This document shows positions 44,066 through 57,827 of a DNA stretch of 64,000 nucleotides, one piece after another. The DNA is from Gnetum montanum (lineage: Eukaryota > Streptophyta > Gnetopsida > Gnetales > Gnetaceae): NCBI GenBank assembly GCA_015680685.1, contig MNCI01004747.1:163329-227328 (forward strand), written 5' to 3'. Numbering within the stretch: position 1 is the first letter of the stretch; each line of letters starts with the position of its first letter. The position numbers and the translations under genes were made by a program. Under the pieces are notes generated by a model. That model was not told the DNA's origin. It ran no database searches and saw nothing but the letters and a program-made list of their open reading frames with translations.

Positions 44066-46260
44066 TCATGTTTTGCAAAAGAAATTGGATCATTTACAAA
44101 GAGTGCAAGGTTATACCTGGAGATAACATTAAATTCAACATTGATTAATGGTCATGGATTTAACTATATAGAGCTTCAAAGATAACATAAGAAAATGTAC
44201 TAAATGCATAGAATAGTGGAATTTGAAAAGAGATAACATTATCTAATTCGAAGAATAATTTTTTAAAGGAAACACCTAGAATTGGGATGATTGTGCAAAT
44301 TTAATTTTAGCCTAAATAGAAAGCTACATTCAAAAGATTGAAAAAGACATTTTTAATGAAATAGAAGGCAAAAAAATACATCTTAGAGAAGATATGTTGA
44401 TGGATTAATGAAATGCAACATGTTATCTAGAAAAAGAAAAATGCTTTAAGGAATAATAACAAAGTGGGAACCAATAAAATAGGTTGATGTAGAAACAGAC
44501 AAAGATGGAAGAAAAATTATTAGTAACTAAAGTGAAACATAATGTCTTGGATGATTTTTATGAGAAATTAGGAATAAATAATAAGAAAAATCTATAAACA
44601 AACTTGAAAAAATTAGAAATAAGAAATTTAAAGACATTGACCATGCTAAATACATTAGAGAGGTAGATGAAAGAATTTTAGTAAAAATAATAGAATTTTG
44701 GATAGGCAAAAAATTTATTTCAAAAATTATCAAATGAAGAATTTTTAAGAGAGAACATCTAAGAAGAAGAACTAAATTTTGGTTTAGTTAATGAGTTTTC
44801 CTTTTTCAAAGTGAAGGAAACCTTGTCTAATATGAAAAAAGGAAGAGATGATGGACCAAATAACATTCCTATAGATGCTTTGAAAGCTTTGAGAGATACA
44901 AGAGTTCCATAGTTGACATATTTATTTAACAAAATTTTGAATGATGAAGAAATTTCTAAAACCTGGAGAAAATCCTTTGTTGTTTCCATCTATAAGAATA
45001 AAGAAGATTTAAAAATTTGTACAAGCTATAGAGAATTCAAGACAATGATCCATACTTTGAAACTTTGCAGGAGATTCATAAAGTAGCATCTCAAACTTAA
45101 TTAACTAGAGAACCAATTTTGATTTATGATAAGAAGCTCTATTATAGAGGCTATTTTTTAATACAATAATTAATGGAGAAATTTAGAAAATATAAAATAA
45201 AATATTCATATGATGTTCATTTACTTAGAAAAGGCATACAATTAGTACCTAATGAATGTATTAAAGTGATTTAGGACATGTATGAAGAAGTTACTACTAG
45301 AATTAGAATAGGTTGTGGAATTACATATGCTTTTCTAATCATAGTACATTTATATTAAGGGTTTTCATTTAGCTTATACTTATTGGCTATTGTTATGGAT
45401 AATTTAATATAGAAAATATAGGTTGAAATCTTAAGTATATGATAGTTATAGATGATATTGTGTTAGTAGATATAACTTTAGAAAAAGTACTTATGAAATA
45501 GAAAAGTAGAAAGATGCTCTAGAATAAAAAGAAACTTAAATAGTGATGAAATACAAGTAACAATTCAAATGAATGACTATAATTCCCTCATTAAAAATAG
45601 CTCCAGTACCTAGAATTAATGGTTTAATTAGACGTTGAATTTGATGAAGAGATAAAAAATTAAGATTGAGCTAGGATCATCAATATAGAAATAATTAGTA
45701 GTATTTTATGTGCTAAAAAATCCTAGTAAAATTAAATGAAAATTTTACATGTAGTAATCAAGCCTAATAGTTTACATGATACTAAATGTTGGCTTGTATA
45801 AAAGTGGCATGAGTAGCAAATTAGTATAGTAGAAATGCAAATGCTTAGATGGATATTGAATGTTGCAAAACTAGATAAATTGTACAATATATATATTATA
45901 GAAAGGCTTAGAGTAACTTCTATACCAAATAAACTATAAAAATGATTTCTTAAATGGTTTGGACAAATGCAAAGAAGAATGGCTAATAAGTTTATTGAAA
46001 AAAGGTTTCTTAATTATTGTTTCATGAAAGAAATTAATAAGAAGATTAGAGAAAAGGAAAAATGATTAAAGATAATTTAAGGAAATTGCATACAAGTAAG
46101 AAGTTAGCTCTTCATAAAAGTGAATGGCAAAAGGTAACTCATGTAGTTGATCTCATTTTCATGGAACGAGGCTAGGATGATAAGGATGATTTTAAGTATT
46201 AGCCAATTAGTAATACTCTTAATTTGGAAGCTTCAAAATATTAGTTCAATTCTTAGGGGA
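44066..46260 (+). pseudogene. 5'-truncated RTE-type LINE
   Basis: Plus-strand frames follow the order of plant RTE polyproteins. The end of the endonuclease (CKVIPGDNIKF, about 44105) comes first, then a linker. RT blocks follow: MKKGRDDGPNNIPIDALKAL (about 44830-44890), FNKILNDEEISKTWRKSFVV, IYKNKEDLKICTSYR, IDDIVLV (about 45450) as the active-site box, and the C-terminal MQMLRWILNVAKLDKLYNIY ... LKWFGQMQRRMANK (about 45835-45990). Many stops and frameshifts. Loss of the endonuclease N-terminus is usual for incomplete target-primed insertion. It marks the broken edge of ATH-B. Confidence 0.85.
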
Positions 46261-46413
46261 AATGCTAAGTTATAAAGTTATAATTTGATTATATATCATT
46301 GGGGTAAATGTTAATAAAAAATTTCAAGTTTTGACATCATTATAACTATATTTTTAAAAAGAGATATCTTAAATCAAGATAGCATTAGTTAAGAATTACA
46401 AAATAATCTAAAG

Positions 46414-46680
46414 ATGATAGTTAACATAAGGTATATAAATTATGAGGCAATAATTGCAATAATTTTCATGCATTTAATGTATGATACATTGCAATCTTAC
46501 TTGAATAAATTTAACATTGTTTTCCTTGACAATATTTTGGTTTATTTAAAGAATAAAAAAGATAATGCCAAACACCTAAGAATTATATTACAAACCTTAA
46601 TAAACTTTAATTTATGCTCAATCATTAAAGTGTTCCTTTTAGAAAAAGAAGATGCAATTTTTATATCATATTATCCTACA
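46414..46680 (+). pseudogene. Ty3/gypsy reverse transcriptase fragment
   Basis: FMHLMYDTLQSYLNKFNIVFLDNILVYLKNKKDNAKHLRIILQTL-type sequence, broken up by no stop within the fragment. FLDN stands where the catalytic Y/FxDD is expected, so it is inactive. The pattern is closest to chromovirus-like RTs. It is cut off at the LTR remnant on its right and is not part of the ATH elements. Confidence 0.8.
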
Positions 46681-46685
46681 GGCAA

Positions 46686-47340
46686 GGTGATGAGCATCAG
46701 AGTAGACCCTACACCTGACCATATAGATTATAAGCATTTACATGTAATCCAATTAAATTCCATGAACTAAGAATTATATAGAGGTCTAGATAGTTAACCA
46801 TAGATTGTTGGTCATTGTATTTTCAATTACACTTGTATGGGCTTAATTCATATTGTTAGGTGTGACTAAGTCATATTATCAAAGTATTATTATTAAAATA
46901 TTAAAGCTGTAAACTAATTAACCTAAGTATAAGAGATAAATCTAAACTAGCATAGGCATGAAGCACTCATTTCCAAATTATCATAGATATCCTAAACTTG
47001 CATAAACATTGCTAAATTATCAAGTATCCATTGTTGGGTGTATTAAGTGGCATACTACTAGGATTACCAAACATTAGCACTTTTATGCTTGAAGTTTATG
47101 CATTTTAGATAAGTTATAATTAAAAGAATAATTAAAGTAAATTTTAATTTAAGAAATCATAAAACTAACTCAAGTGCTATAATGAAGAAAATGAATCTCA
47201 ATTTTATTACCATCACAAAAATATATTCAAATATATGATTACTTAAATAAAATTTTCTACAATTCACTTGATTCATGTTGCAAGTACTTAGGGACTAATA
47301 CTAACTCTAATGAAGTGTCTTTGGTTAGCTGCATTAACAA
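46686..47340 (-). repeat. Minus-oriented ATH LTR remnant
   Basis: It starts TGATGAGCATC and follows the text of the other minus-oriented LTRs (CCTACACCTGACCATATAG...). TCCTACAGGCAAGG to its left may be a decayed PBS. It could be the lost 5' LTR of ATH-B or an independent copy. The right boundary with the next LTR is not sharp. Confidence 0.5.
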
Positions 47341-47344
47341 GGTC

Positions 47345-48165
47345 CTGTCAACTTAGGATTTCCCACATTGGCATGTACCCATTGATGTGGCACCCTAGTA
47401 GGTCTATAAATATGACACCCCCAACTGTGTTAATGAGAAAAAGAATTTTGGTTGCTAGTAGAACTCTTGTAGTTTGTTTTCATGAGAGATAGAATAATTT
47501 TCTAAGTTCCCACAGTAGGAGTTAAGGAGTGTACAAATTTTTATTGGAGCACTATTATACTTGAGCACCATAGTGTGTGCGGTAATAAAGATGAGCTTTT
47601 TCATAAACCTTGTAGCACTTGGACTAGCTTAATGATTTATTTATGCATTTATTGTTTTCATTATTTAATTGACTAAGTAAGCTAAGATGATTAAGACTTT
47701 AAGTAATTAATTAATTAAGTGAAATAGACTAGCATACATAAGTACGAAAACTTCAAGCATACATATAACACTTGGTAATCCTAGTAGTGCTTACCACTTG
47801 GTTGGCCAATAGTGTTGTATGTGTTCAAGATGTATACAGAATGTGGGACTAGATGCTTTTATTTAGATACTTAATTATTAATTAGCAATTAAATTAGTTG
47901 AATTAGTTAATCAATTTATTCTCAATGTATTATCAGCCTTTGGTAAACAAAATATAAAAATGATAAAAATCATGTGCCTCAATTACACTTAACTATACAG
48001 CTGAGCCTCACAAGTGGGGAAGAGAATAATCATTCCACAATTAGATTCACCTTCTAGATTAAATCCTATGTACAAGAACACTAGGAATCCATGGAATGCG
48101 ATTGGATTGTGTGTGAATACCTTAGTGATTTGTATGGTTGGGTGTAGGGGCACCTCACTACTCAT
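47345..48165 (+). repeat. 5' LTR of ATH-C
   Basis: Diverged LTR with CTATAAATATG at about 47404 and the R/U5 text shared with ATH-D (CACTTGGTAATCCTAG...). It ends GGCACCTCACTACTCAT. GCCATGGCCAAGGA follows, matching the inner part of the tRNA-Asp PBS with a small deletion at the junction. The left end is uncertain. Confidence 0.6.
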
Positions 48166-48329
48166 GCCATGGCCAAGGATTCTTAGCTAGTATTGTGCAC
48201 TATCAATCTAGGATTAGTGAAAATTACTCAACATAATTGAAATAAACCCAACAAATTTAAATCATAACAATTAATCAAAACTATACTACAAGCACACTAA
48301 GAAACTATTTGTAACAAAAATATCCTATT

Positions 48330-50810
48330 CTTCTCATAGGAGAGAAAATTCTAACTCAATAGTACCACAAGAATGCAGAGTGGTGTACACTCATCCTGAT
48401 GAGTTTGTAGCTAGTTTCACTTTTGTCCTCCATCAAGATGAATAAATCTAATGGCTAGAGATGGAGGGGAATGTTGCATTGCCACCTGACCGATCTATTC
48501 CCAAGATGTTGCTACAAACTCTTACAAGATTGGGCAATAAGGAGCTTCATAGAGAGTATGTTATGAAAGAGCATGAATTCCAAGACTACCATCCCACTAA
48601 GACAATGCAAATGAGATCAACAATAGGAAAAGAATTGCGAAGCCATGAAAGAAAAATGGTTTACTAACCCCTTATTCCTGCTAAATTAAAAGGATAATGA
48701 GGAACCTCTTTCTAAGGGTTTTCAACATGTAGAATCTTCACCTCTTGAATTTGGTCAAGGGGAGCCAAATCCAAATCCTAAATTAGTAATAAAAAATCCA
48801 CGTTCTAGTAACAGCAAGTCCCATGGTCATATAAGCTCTAAGAAAGGGAGTTGAAGTGGGAACTTGGACAAGCATAATGATGATCACTCTAACGATTGTG
48901 GTCATGAAAAATGAAAATGAAGTGGCAAGCACCATGATGGTGGTAGTCCTTCTCCCTCTTTACCCTTTTCATATGGATTAGCTTCCTCCTTTTAATTTGA
49001 AAAGAATCACAGGTGGTGAGACAACAATAATAATCGTAGAGATTGGCATAAATGAAGAGATGGAAGAGGACATCATAGGTGTCATCAAGATCATGATGAT
49101 GAACTTATACTGGCCACTTGAAATATGCTCAAGATTGTAGAGATTGTTAGAATTGCTACCATGCATGTGAAAGATAGTCGAATCAAGTGGCTAGACATAA
49201 ACAATATCCCTAGATTTGAGGGAAGATATAACTTAAATCCTTAAATGCATCTACAAGCCTTTCATGATGCTTATGCCTTACAAAATATTCAAAATGATTG
49301 GAAAAATCTCAAGTTGTTCCCCAAAATACTTATCAAGGAGGTAGAAAACTAGTAGGGGTTTCTAGAACTAGAGTTAATTCATTGATGAAGTACAATGATA
49401 TAATTATTTAATGACAAGTATTAGACGTACTCCATAGTGTTAACCATTTGAAGGCAAATCCAAAGTTGAAAATAAGGAACACATGAACCCTTGGATGCTA
49501 CCATGGCCAAATATTATTCATTATTACATCAATGCCCTAGCCATGGTTACTCTCAGAGGAAACAACATTGCCACATCATATATGGCCTTTGCTTAGAAAC
49601 ATGGAGGACCCTTTGGATCTATGCCCAAGGAAGACTATCAAAATTAAAAGTCCATCAGATACAAAGGCTAATTGAGCAGGTAGCAAAAGAAGAAGGAGAG
49701 TTGAGGAAATGCAAAAGTGTAGAAGAATATAACAAGGATTCTTCCATCAAAAACAAGAAGGAGGTCCACTTTTGTGACAGTGAGGAGGAGTCACCTCTTG
49801 ATGAGGTGGTGCAACGAAAGAGCTTACCAATCGAAAAATATATTGCTAAAATTTTGGTGAAGGTAGATAAAATGTAGAATTTTTTGGATGAAAAATTCCA
49901 AATTTCTCCAAAAATCATAGAAAAATCAAGAGATTAGAGTAGTGATTATGATCATAGGAGGTCAAAAGAAGTTGAATGTGCCTACCAAAAGAGTAAGGGA
50001 AATGCTGCTGCAGTAGAAGAAGTTCTAGAAACTGAATTAGATGATGATGGTGGATGTGATACGTACCACTATGAACATTCTAAGGGATGTTTCCTTGTTG
50101 TATCACACTTATAAGAATTTGGGGTGTATGCTTTGAATCCACAACTATCAAAAAGGTAAATATCTAGAAGATTACCCTATCCTCAAGGCAATCCGAGGTA
50201 GTTCCACCAGCAACAACCTTATTATCCAAGTGGAACTCCACTATAACCATATGAGTAGTATCAATAGTGGCAGTAGCCATATTCATGGGGGATGCCACCA
50301 TCATGGAAATAGTATCCTTATAGGTAGCCAGATCAATATGGGTACTATGTTTAGCAAGCCCTATCTCCATGTGATTCTTCTAGTCATGTTTCTCCTTTCC
50401 AGCACCACTACCACCCTCCTGAACTCCACTGAACTCATTCTCCAACTCCTAAGGGGGTTCACATTTTCCACCCATAACCTTCTCTTGTGCTTGCACCTAT
50501 TCCTCCACCCTCAACACAACTACCACCTGCTTCATCCATGCATGGTTAGCTTCTAGCTCAACCGCAACAACATAATACTACAAGGGCCATTAATCTACAA
50601 CTAGTTAATCAATCGAGTGATTTAGAACATTCATCTAGCACACAACCATTATTCTAGCCCAACAGTCCTCCTAATCCTTCACAAAATCATGTAGTTGGTC
50701 ACCCTGCTCCTTCGTCATCCTCTACAAATCATTAAATCAAGAGCCCTTCAAACCAAATTCCTTCCAAGATCTGCACTGTTATGTTAACTCGTGTCATATC
50801 TAACTAGACT
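48330..50810 (+). pseudogene. ATH-C gag, broken
   Basis: N-terminal YTHPDEFVASFTFVLHQDE and LPPDRSIPKMLLQTL (about 48385-48540) match ATH-1. The capsid-like block IKWLDINNIPRFEGRYNLNP ... LQAFHDAYALQNIQ is at about 49180-49300. A 128-codon open stretch (49491-49877) holds MAKYYSLLHQCPSHGYSQR. The zinc-knuckle-like CDTYHYEHSKGC is at about 50053-50090. A Tyr/His/Pro/Gln-rich tail (50160-50560) leads to the protease. Stops are mostly TAG/TGA. Confidence 0.8.
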
Positions 50811-50849
50811 TGGGCTAGAAGCCTTTCTAGGAAATTAGTCAATTAGGAA

Positions 50850-51260
50850 GTTCTATTATCTATTTGCAAATTGTTGGAAATGAATCATTTAAAGCTCTTT
50901 TGGATTCAAGTTCTAGTGTTAATCTAATTTCCCATGAGATCTATACTGCCTAGAACCTATTGCCTCTCAAGAAGAGCAATATCATATTAAAATTGGCAAA
51001 TCAATCCATCACTATCCATTGGAATGGTATAAGATATTGTAGCCACTATCTATGGGTGACCTTATTCTACTGATTTTCTAATAATCAAAGATGAGAACTG
51101 CAAGTGGTATTTTCCAATCATTATGGGAAGGGCATGCCTAAGTACTATTGATGCAATAATGGGCATTAGAGATCTTTTCCTAGAAATTTTCAAGGAAAAT
51201 GCATTGGGAAAGATTGAGAAGAAACAAGTTCTATGCATTACATACAATAATACAAGGTGA
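50850..51260 (+). pseudogene. ATH-C aspartic protease, broken
   Basis: The sequence around 50890-50940 reads LLDSSSSVNLIS-like text with the catalytic D-S-G degraded to D-S-S, then FPIIMGRACLSTIDAIMG and KKQVLCITYN. Same order as ATH-1 26163-26870. Confidence 0.75.
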
Positions 51261-51419
51261 AACTGTGTGCAAAAACTCTAGTCCATGAAAAGAGCATGCA
51301 TTTTCACATGCAAGTAGTGTGCAAATGAGGTAGATATTCAAAGGTGCCTATACACAACAGTCACAAAATAAGAGGACACCTAGTGGTTGGTAGTTGATTC
51401 TTAGAGCAGCACAATTTAC

Positions 51420-52870
51420 ATGGAACTAACTAAGAAACTGACATGTGCCTATGTTGCAAGCATGGATGAACTGGAGCAAGTCCATCACCAACTCTCTAAT
51501 GATGAATATGATGATACCTATTGGGAAGAGTTGGAAATCCCTGAAAATTTTAAACAAAAGCCCTTAGAGTAAAAAAATCTAACTACCAGCCTAGAAGATG
51601 CATTTCTAAAAAATGGAAAGTCATTTATAATCGATGCTAAACTTGCTTCTAAATAAAAAGAGAAACTATTGAAAGTGGTTAGCTAATGACCAACAACCTT
51701 TTCTTAGTCATATCTTGAACTCACTGGGATTGATCCACGAATATGCCAATACTATATCTATATCAATCCAGCCCTAAAGCCAAGGAAGTAGCCATAGTGA
51801 CAGTTGAACCATAAATTAAAGAAAATCATCAAGGAGGAAATAGAACAACTCCTCAAGATGAGGTTCATCTATCCTATTTTGGATAGTAAGTGGGTTAGCC
51901 CACTCATGATTATGCCAAAGAAATGTGGCAAGTGGTAGTTTTGTATTGATTTCAGGTTGTTGAACATGACAACATTCAAAGTTCATTTTTTATTGCCATT
52001 TGTCAATCAAGTATTGAGTACCATTTGTAGTCATTGCTATTATAGCTTTCTCAATGGTTATAGTAACTATAACAAAATTCAAATTGCACTATAGGATCAA
52101 GTCAAAACTACATTCATGAGTCCCTAGGAAACTTTTGCATATTGAAAGATGCCTTCTGGTTTGTGAAATGCTCCTTCCACATTTCAATGCTTAGTCTTAA
52201 GCATCTTTTAACAACAAATTGGTAGCAAGATGGAAGTCTTCATGGATGAATTTTCCACTTATGATGCTACATTTGAGCAAGTCTTGGACTACCTTGAGCA
52301 AGTATTAAAAAGATGTGTGGAGACAAACTTGTGGCTTAGTTAGCAAAAGAGCCATCTAATGATCCAAGAGGACATCTGACAAGTAGGGATCAAGATAAAC
52401 CCAGAAAAGATAAGAATCATCCAAGGAATAACCTATCAACTAAAAATAATTAAAGATATCCAATCATTTCTTGGACACCCTAATTACTACCACTGATTCA
52501 TAGAGAATTTCTCTAAGATTGCAAAACTATTGGTCAAGCTAATAAAGAAAAATGCTCTACTTATTTGGACTCAAGAATTTGACAATGCATTTCAATAGCT
52601 AAAGGAGAAACTCTCACTCTACAAGCACCAAACTAGTCCAAGCAATTTCATATCATGATGGATACATCAAATTATGCCTTGGGAGCGATGCTAACATGGT
52701 TGAAGAATCAAAAACATCCATATTACATCCAGTATACAAGCCAAAAGATTATGGGTGCACATCTCAATTACACCACAATGGAGAAAGAATTAATGGTAGT
52801 GGTGTATGCTTTGTAAAAGTTCAAGTACTATGTGCTTGGGTACAAAGTGTTTATGCACACTGATCATAGT
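51420..52870 (+). pseudogene. ATH-C reverse transcriptase and RNase H N-terminal part
   Basis: A linker with YWEELEIPENFKQKPLE and SLEDAFL (about 51520-51605) is characteristic of Athila-type Pol. RT blocks follow: IYPILDSKWVSPLMIMPKK, FCIDFRLLN, KMPSGLxNAPSTFQ, VFMDEFS (active-site region with FMDE), IQSFLGHPNYY. RNase H starts at about 52640 and reaches YYVLGYKVFMHTDHS, where ATH-D is inserted. Several stops lie at Trp or Gln positions. Confidence 0.85.
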
Positions 52871-53756
52871 TGATGAGTCATGTTTTGGTAGGGTTCCGAT
52901 ATTGGGTATCTAATATTAGACCCATGTTATCGAGTATTCGATATCAAGGCACAACCTTTGATGTTAGTGATTCGATATCACCTCATTTGTGCTAGCCTAT
53001 AAATACAACACTTGGATGCACAGTTTGCATGTAGAGAGGGAGAGATGGATTTTAGACATAGACATAGAGAAGTTTTAATAGTTTGTTTCCAATGCATGCA
53101 TGCAATGTGATGTTAAGTGATTATATGACATCCTTCTTTGAGTCTGAAGTACTTGGACACATTACATGTTCATCAATAAAGATCAAGATTACTTTCATCA
53201 TTATAGCATCCACTTAGCTTTATTATTGTTAATTACTTAAATGCTTACTATTTTCTTAGTTAATATTTATCATTTATTTCTCTTTATTTTTTTTCTCATT
53301 AAGTGGAATGAGTATGACTAATCACGAGCACTTAAGTGTAATTACCTAGTAACCCAATAGTGTTATCGTTTGGTACACCCACTAATAGTACACTTGGTAA
53401 TCCTAGCAGTAGTTTCACAATGTTCAAGGTGTGTATAGAAGGTTAGGAATGGATGCTCATTGCACATAGGCTAGTTTAGACTTTACTTTTCATCATTAAT
53501 TAGATTAAATAATTAATTTCTCTATTATCGTTAGGAGTAGCATAAGGCCGCAATAACATCAATTATCATATGCATCACTTTGGACTAAACCATAAGATAT
53601 AAAGCTACCACTAGTCTAAGTGGGAAGATAGTGAACTACAATCAAGACATGATGATATACATGCCACAACTAGTCCCATCCATGGAATTCAACTAGATCA
53701 TGTGTGAATGCTTGTGATTCGTATTGTTGAGCATAGGGGTACCTCATAGCTCATCA
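52871..53756 (+). repeat. 5' LTR of ATH-D
   Basis: TGATGAGTCATG ... AGCTCATCA. GATATT/GATATC motifs at 52896-52982 precede the TATAAATA box at 52998-53005. Confidence 0.93.
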
Positions 53757-53757
53757 T

Positions 53758-53775
53758 TGGCACCATTACCAAGGA
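53758..53775 (+). promoter_or_regulatory. Primer binding site of ATH-D
   Basis: TGGCACCATTACCAAGGA, one base from the LTR. Differs from the ATH-1 tRNA-Asp site at four positions, all G-to-A. Confidence 0.85.
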
Positions 53776-53881
53776 TGGTGCTAGTTATCTAGATTAGTTA
53801 TAGTATACACAATTTCTCTAAATGCATTAACAAATTATCTTTTAGAAAATATGAAGTCACACATATCATAAACCAACAACA

Positions 53882-56386
53882 ATGTCTCTTTCACATGGAA
53901 GTGATAATGCATTGTATGGAGAGAACATTCATTGGAGAACTAATGAGATATATATTGAAGAAAATTGGAGTGAGCAACCTTATGTATGAGTTTCATATGT
54001 TGATGACCACCCTTACTACACTCAAGAACTATAGTCACCTAAGGCAAAAAATCCTTGAGGAGATGAAGTAAGTCCTAGACTAGGGAAAGCCTCAAGGCCT
54101 GGGACCTCAAAACCTAGAAAAGATAAATCAAGGAATCAAAGGGAGAATAATAGAATCCATGGCAATTATCCTAGCTCCTCATCTTCCTCTTCCTCTTCAA
54201 CATCTAGTTTTGACAAAGATGAATGTAGGTATAGAGACAAATCTTTACTATGGGGTTGAAATAAAAATAGAAATCAAAACCAAGGGCAAAATCAAAGACA
54301 ACAAAATGAGTATAGACAAAATCATCACAATTAGACAAATATAAATAGAAATTTTTACCATAACATGTATGATGATGGTGAACCCTTGTTGGCTACTAAG
54401 AGCATGACATAGATCAAAAAGGTAGTTAAAATACCCCACAAGCATCACAAGGAAAGTTGCATCAAAAGGCTTGATATGAATAAAATCCCTAAATTTGTAT
54501 GAGGTTATAATTATAATCCACAACATCATTTACAAGCCTTTTATAATTCTTGTGTCTTACAAAAAATTGAAAGTGAGTGGCTAAAGCTTTAGCTCTTTCC
54601 TATGATACTAATAGACAAAGCCAAAGTGTGGTATAGTTCATTAAAATCAAACTTAGTCCTTCGATGGTCCATAATGTTGGAACTTTTCAATGAGAAATAT
54701 CAAACTAATGTGATGGTATCCAACCTAAGGAAATGAATCCAAGGATGGAAATAGAAATAGCATGAACCCTTGGATATGGCCCTAGATAGATACTATTCTC
54801 TATTGTATAGGTGTCTAGATCATGGTTTCTCTTAAGAAGAGCAACTTTTCTACATCATAGATTGGCTTTGTAGTCAAATAGAGAGACCCTTGGGAGATAT
54901 GATCAAGGTTGATCATATAAACTAAGAACCCATCAGATCTAAAGGCTAATCAAGTGTGTGGCAAAAGAAGAAGGAGAGCTATGTAAATGAGAGAATGTTG
55001 AGGAATATCACTAGGATCCAACTCTTCAAAAGAAGAGGTCTCAACTCTATGATAAGGGAAAAGAAGCAGCTCTTAATCAGGTGATTTCACAACAAACCCT
55101 GCCAATGCAACAGTCTATTGCTAAACTTTAGACAAGGCTAGATAAGATGTTGGAATGAATAAATGAGAAAGTTACAACTTGTTTAGAGACCATAGAGAAG
55201 AGATTAATGCAAAATAAATTAAGTGATCACAATAAAAGGAGGAAAAGGGATCAAGAGAGGTTAGAACACTAATAAGCAAAAAGGAAAAATGGTTGTAGAG
55301 GAAGAGGCTATAGACTCAACCATCAAAGAAGATGATGGATGTGACAACTGCCTATATGACCATCCAAAGGGCTATTGCCTAGTTATGTTACATATACAAG
55401 TGTATTCAACTTTTGCATTGAATCCCAAGCTTGTACGAAAGTAAATGCCTAGGAAATTACCTTTCTCACAAGGTAATTATAGATAGCCCAATAACCAATC
55501 GTACTATCTTAGTGGAACTTCTTACCAACCTCAACACTATCATCAACCGTAGTGGTAAAATCCATAATAGTGGGAGAAGCCATCATCAAACCAACACTAC
55601 CCTTATTGTCAACCGGACTTGTCTGGATACTACATTCAACAACCTGTTTCACCAACTAGTTTTACTTCCTCTACCTCAAATCACTACTACCACTCTCCTG
55701 AATATCATTAACATGCACCATCTTTTATGAGGTCATCACCTCACACCTATCATCCTTCATCATATCCTCAATATTCTCATACTTCCCTCCATCACATCTC
55801 AAAACCAACAACATAGGAATGTTTAGCACCACAACATCAATGAAAGAATGCCACTTGTGCTATGGACATACATAGAAATGATAATGCCATGAGATCTCCA
55901 CCACAATATCAGAAAATCCCCTTTTTTAGGATGGTTCCCATGTGTAAGCACAACACTTGTGGACCTACTAACTCATCCAAACTAACACAATTCCAATCAA
56001 GTGCAACACCCTTCCTTTTACAACCAATGTTCTCTAATCATATGCAAAGGGTAACATCCATTGTTACTCTAACACCTAATAGAAATGATGAATATAGTAC
56101 TATGGAGAGATAGAAGAATCTATGCATAACTAATCATAATAAAGGATGTAGTAATGGGCTAGACATCCACAAAGTTAGCACAACTTCTATTCTGATCCAC
56201 TGTATGTTTCAAAACCAAGTGTGTGAGCAACAACCCATCTACGCAACCACCACTAAACCAGAAGATACCAAATAGCTTTAAAATGAGGGTCTAACACTGT
56301 TTTACAAATTCATGGAGCCTACGTGTCCACTTAGTAATTCTTGTTATGGTCAAAAGCTTAGTTGTGGGGGAGATGCCCCATACTAA
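53882..56386 (+). pseudogene. ATH-D gag, extended C-terminus, broken
   Basis: About 835 codons from MSLSHGSDNALYG. A Ser/Asn/Gln-rich N-terminus holds SSSSSSSS-like runs (54160-54200). The capsid-like core RLDMNKIPKF ... HHLQAFYNSCVLQKIE and WYSSLKSNL are at about 54460-54670, followed by YYSLLYRCLDHGFS. A helical stretch near 55100-55180 precedes the zinc-knuckle-like CDNCLYDHPKGYC (about 55340-55380). After the Tyr/Gln/His/Pro-rich tail comes an extra block (55850-56386, e.g. ATCAMDIHR, NHNKGCSNGLDI) shared only with ATH-A; in ATH-C and ATH-1 a protease lies there. The element apparently ends its first coding unit here. Confidence 0.8.
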
Positions 56387-57820
56387 AATCAAGAATTAAT
56401 AAGTATTTTTCATATATATTTTTTTACAATTTTTTATCATTTTCTCATTTGTTGATATAAATTTTTTCCATTTTTTTAACTTTTTCAACACTTTGTTTTC
56501 ATTTTTTTATCAATAATATCATTTGTGAATAAAACAACAAGATGAAGCACATTGAGGTGAGGTTTTCTCTATGTTGTCAAAGTCATGAGGAACTAATTAT
56601 TTGGACAATGAGGCTGCATCATCCATCCATCCATCTAATCAATAATAGGTTCTTACCATGGTCATAATGATATTCTTCTTCATCATCAAACTAAGAATAA
56701 ATTTGTAATCATTCTTCCTAGACAAAAAATTGAAGAACCAAGTCGGAATGTAAAGAGTGTGACATCAAGGAGATTTGTAAATTCTCTTAGATTACTTCTG
56801 TATGTTCTATCATGTTACTATGGTTGTAATTATATCCTTGTAGACCTAATGAAAAATGGACATAAGAGTAAAATAAGTGTTTCCTTACCATATCACTAGA
56901 AAGATATGTTACCCATGCCTAAAGACAGTCCTCTAGTAAGGTTGACACATATAAAAATAAAATAAAAGAGCACAAAATAAATTTTTGAGGGTCCCACTAG
57001 TATGTTACCCATGCTTGAAGATTGGTGACTTCTCATAAATCAAGAAAATAAAGAAAAAGAAAAGAAAATAAGTACCATGAATAAACTCCTCCCTTGGACA
57101 AAATGTCAAGTGGTGCTACTTCTTGCATGGTTGTAGTCTTATGGTTGTCAATCCAAGAGATAAAATAATGCGATGTCACTAGAACATGATTTGGACTTAC
57201 TTTGAATCTTGAAAAGAATGGCTAATGATTACTTTAACAATTAATAACACACAAGGATTCATTATGTGTATGGTAAGGCATCTCATGTCCCAATTTTTGC
57301 AATCCTTTCTAAAATCCATATCATCTCATTATTTGCATGATCATAACTTGTGGTTTTATGTAACATAGAATTATTCTTTTAAATTGGTGGTTCTAACATG
57401 TGTGTTTTGTTCAACAAGTATGTGTTGCATTTAATCCCTTTGGTGCCTATAGACATTTTTAGGTGTGGTTATACAAGGGCACTAAGGGCTAGAGATTGCT
57501 TTGGGGAGGATCCACTTGTATGAATTTTGTAACTTGTACTTGTTTGATACAACTACATCATCTTGAACCTTCCAACTACATAAATGTTAATTTCAACAGC
57601 TTCCCTTATCATACAACCTATCCATTCTATATCATGGAATTAGTACCCTTTTCTTACATCTTCCAAAGCTTTTAATTCATGTGATTCTATCTTCTAACAT
57701 TACTAGTGCGTAAATATGAATTCTCACTTAACATAGAACTTTGGAATTTACATGAAACCTTTCAACCAATCATAGAGCTTCATTTTCTATGTTCAAAGTT
57801 CCCATGAGGTGTAATTTTAA
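56387..57820 (+). other. ATH-D spacer, no gene
   Basis: Homologous to the ATH-A spacer (30546-30265 and 23126-22140, minus). No ORF conserved. T-rich at 56400-56520, CATC microsatellite at 56613-56632. Confidence 0.7.
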
Positions 57821-57827
57821 TACCCCC

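Noticed and set aside
46414-46770. RT fragment as the start of ATH-C
   Set aside because: It lies upstream of the ATH-C 5' LTR and is chromovirus-like, unlike the ATH-C RT at 51800-52600.
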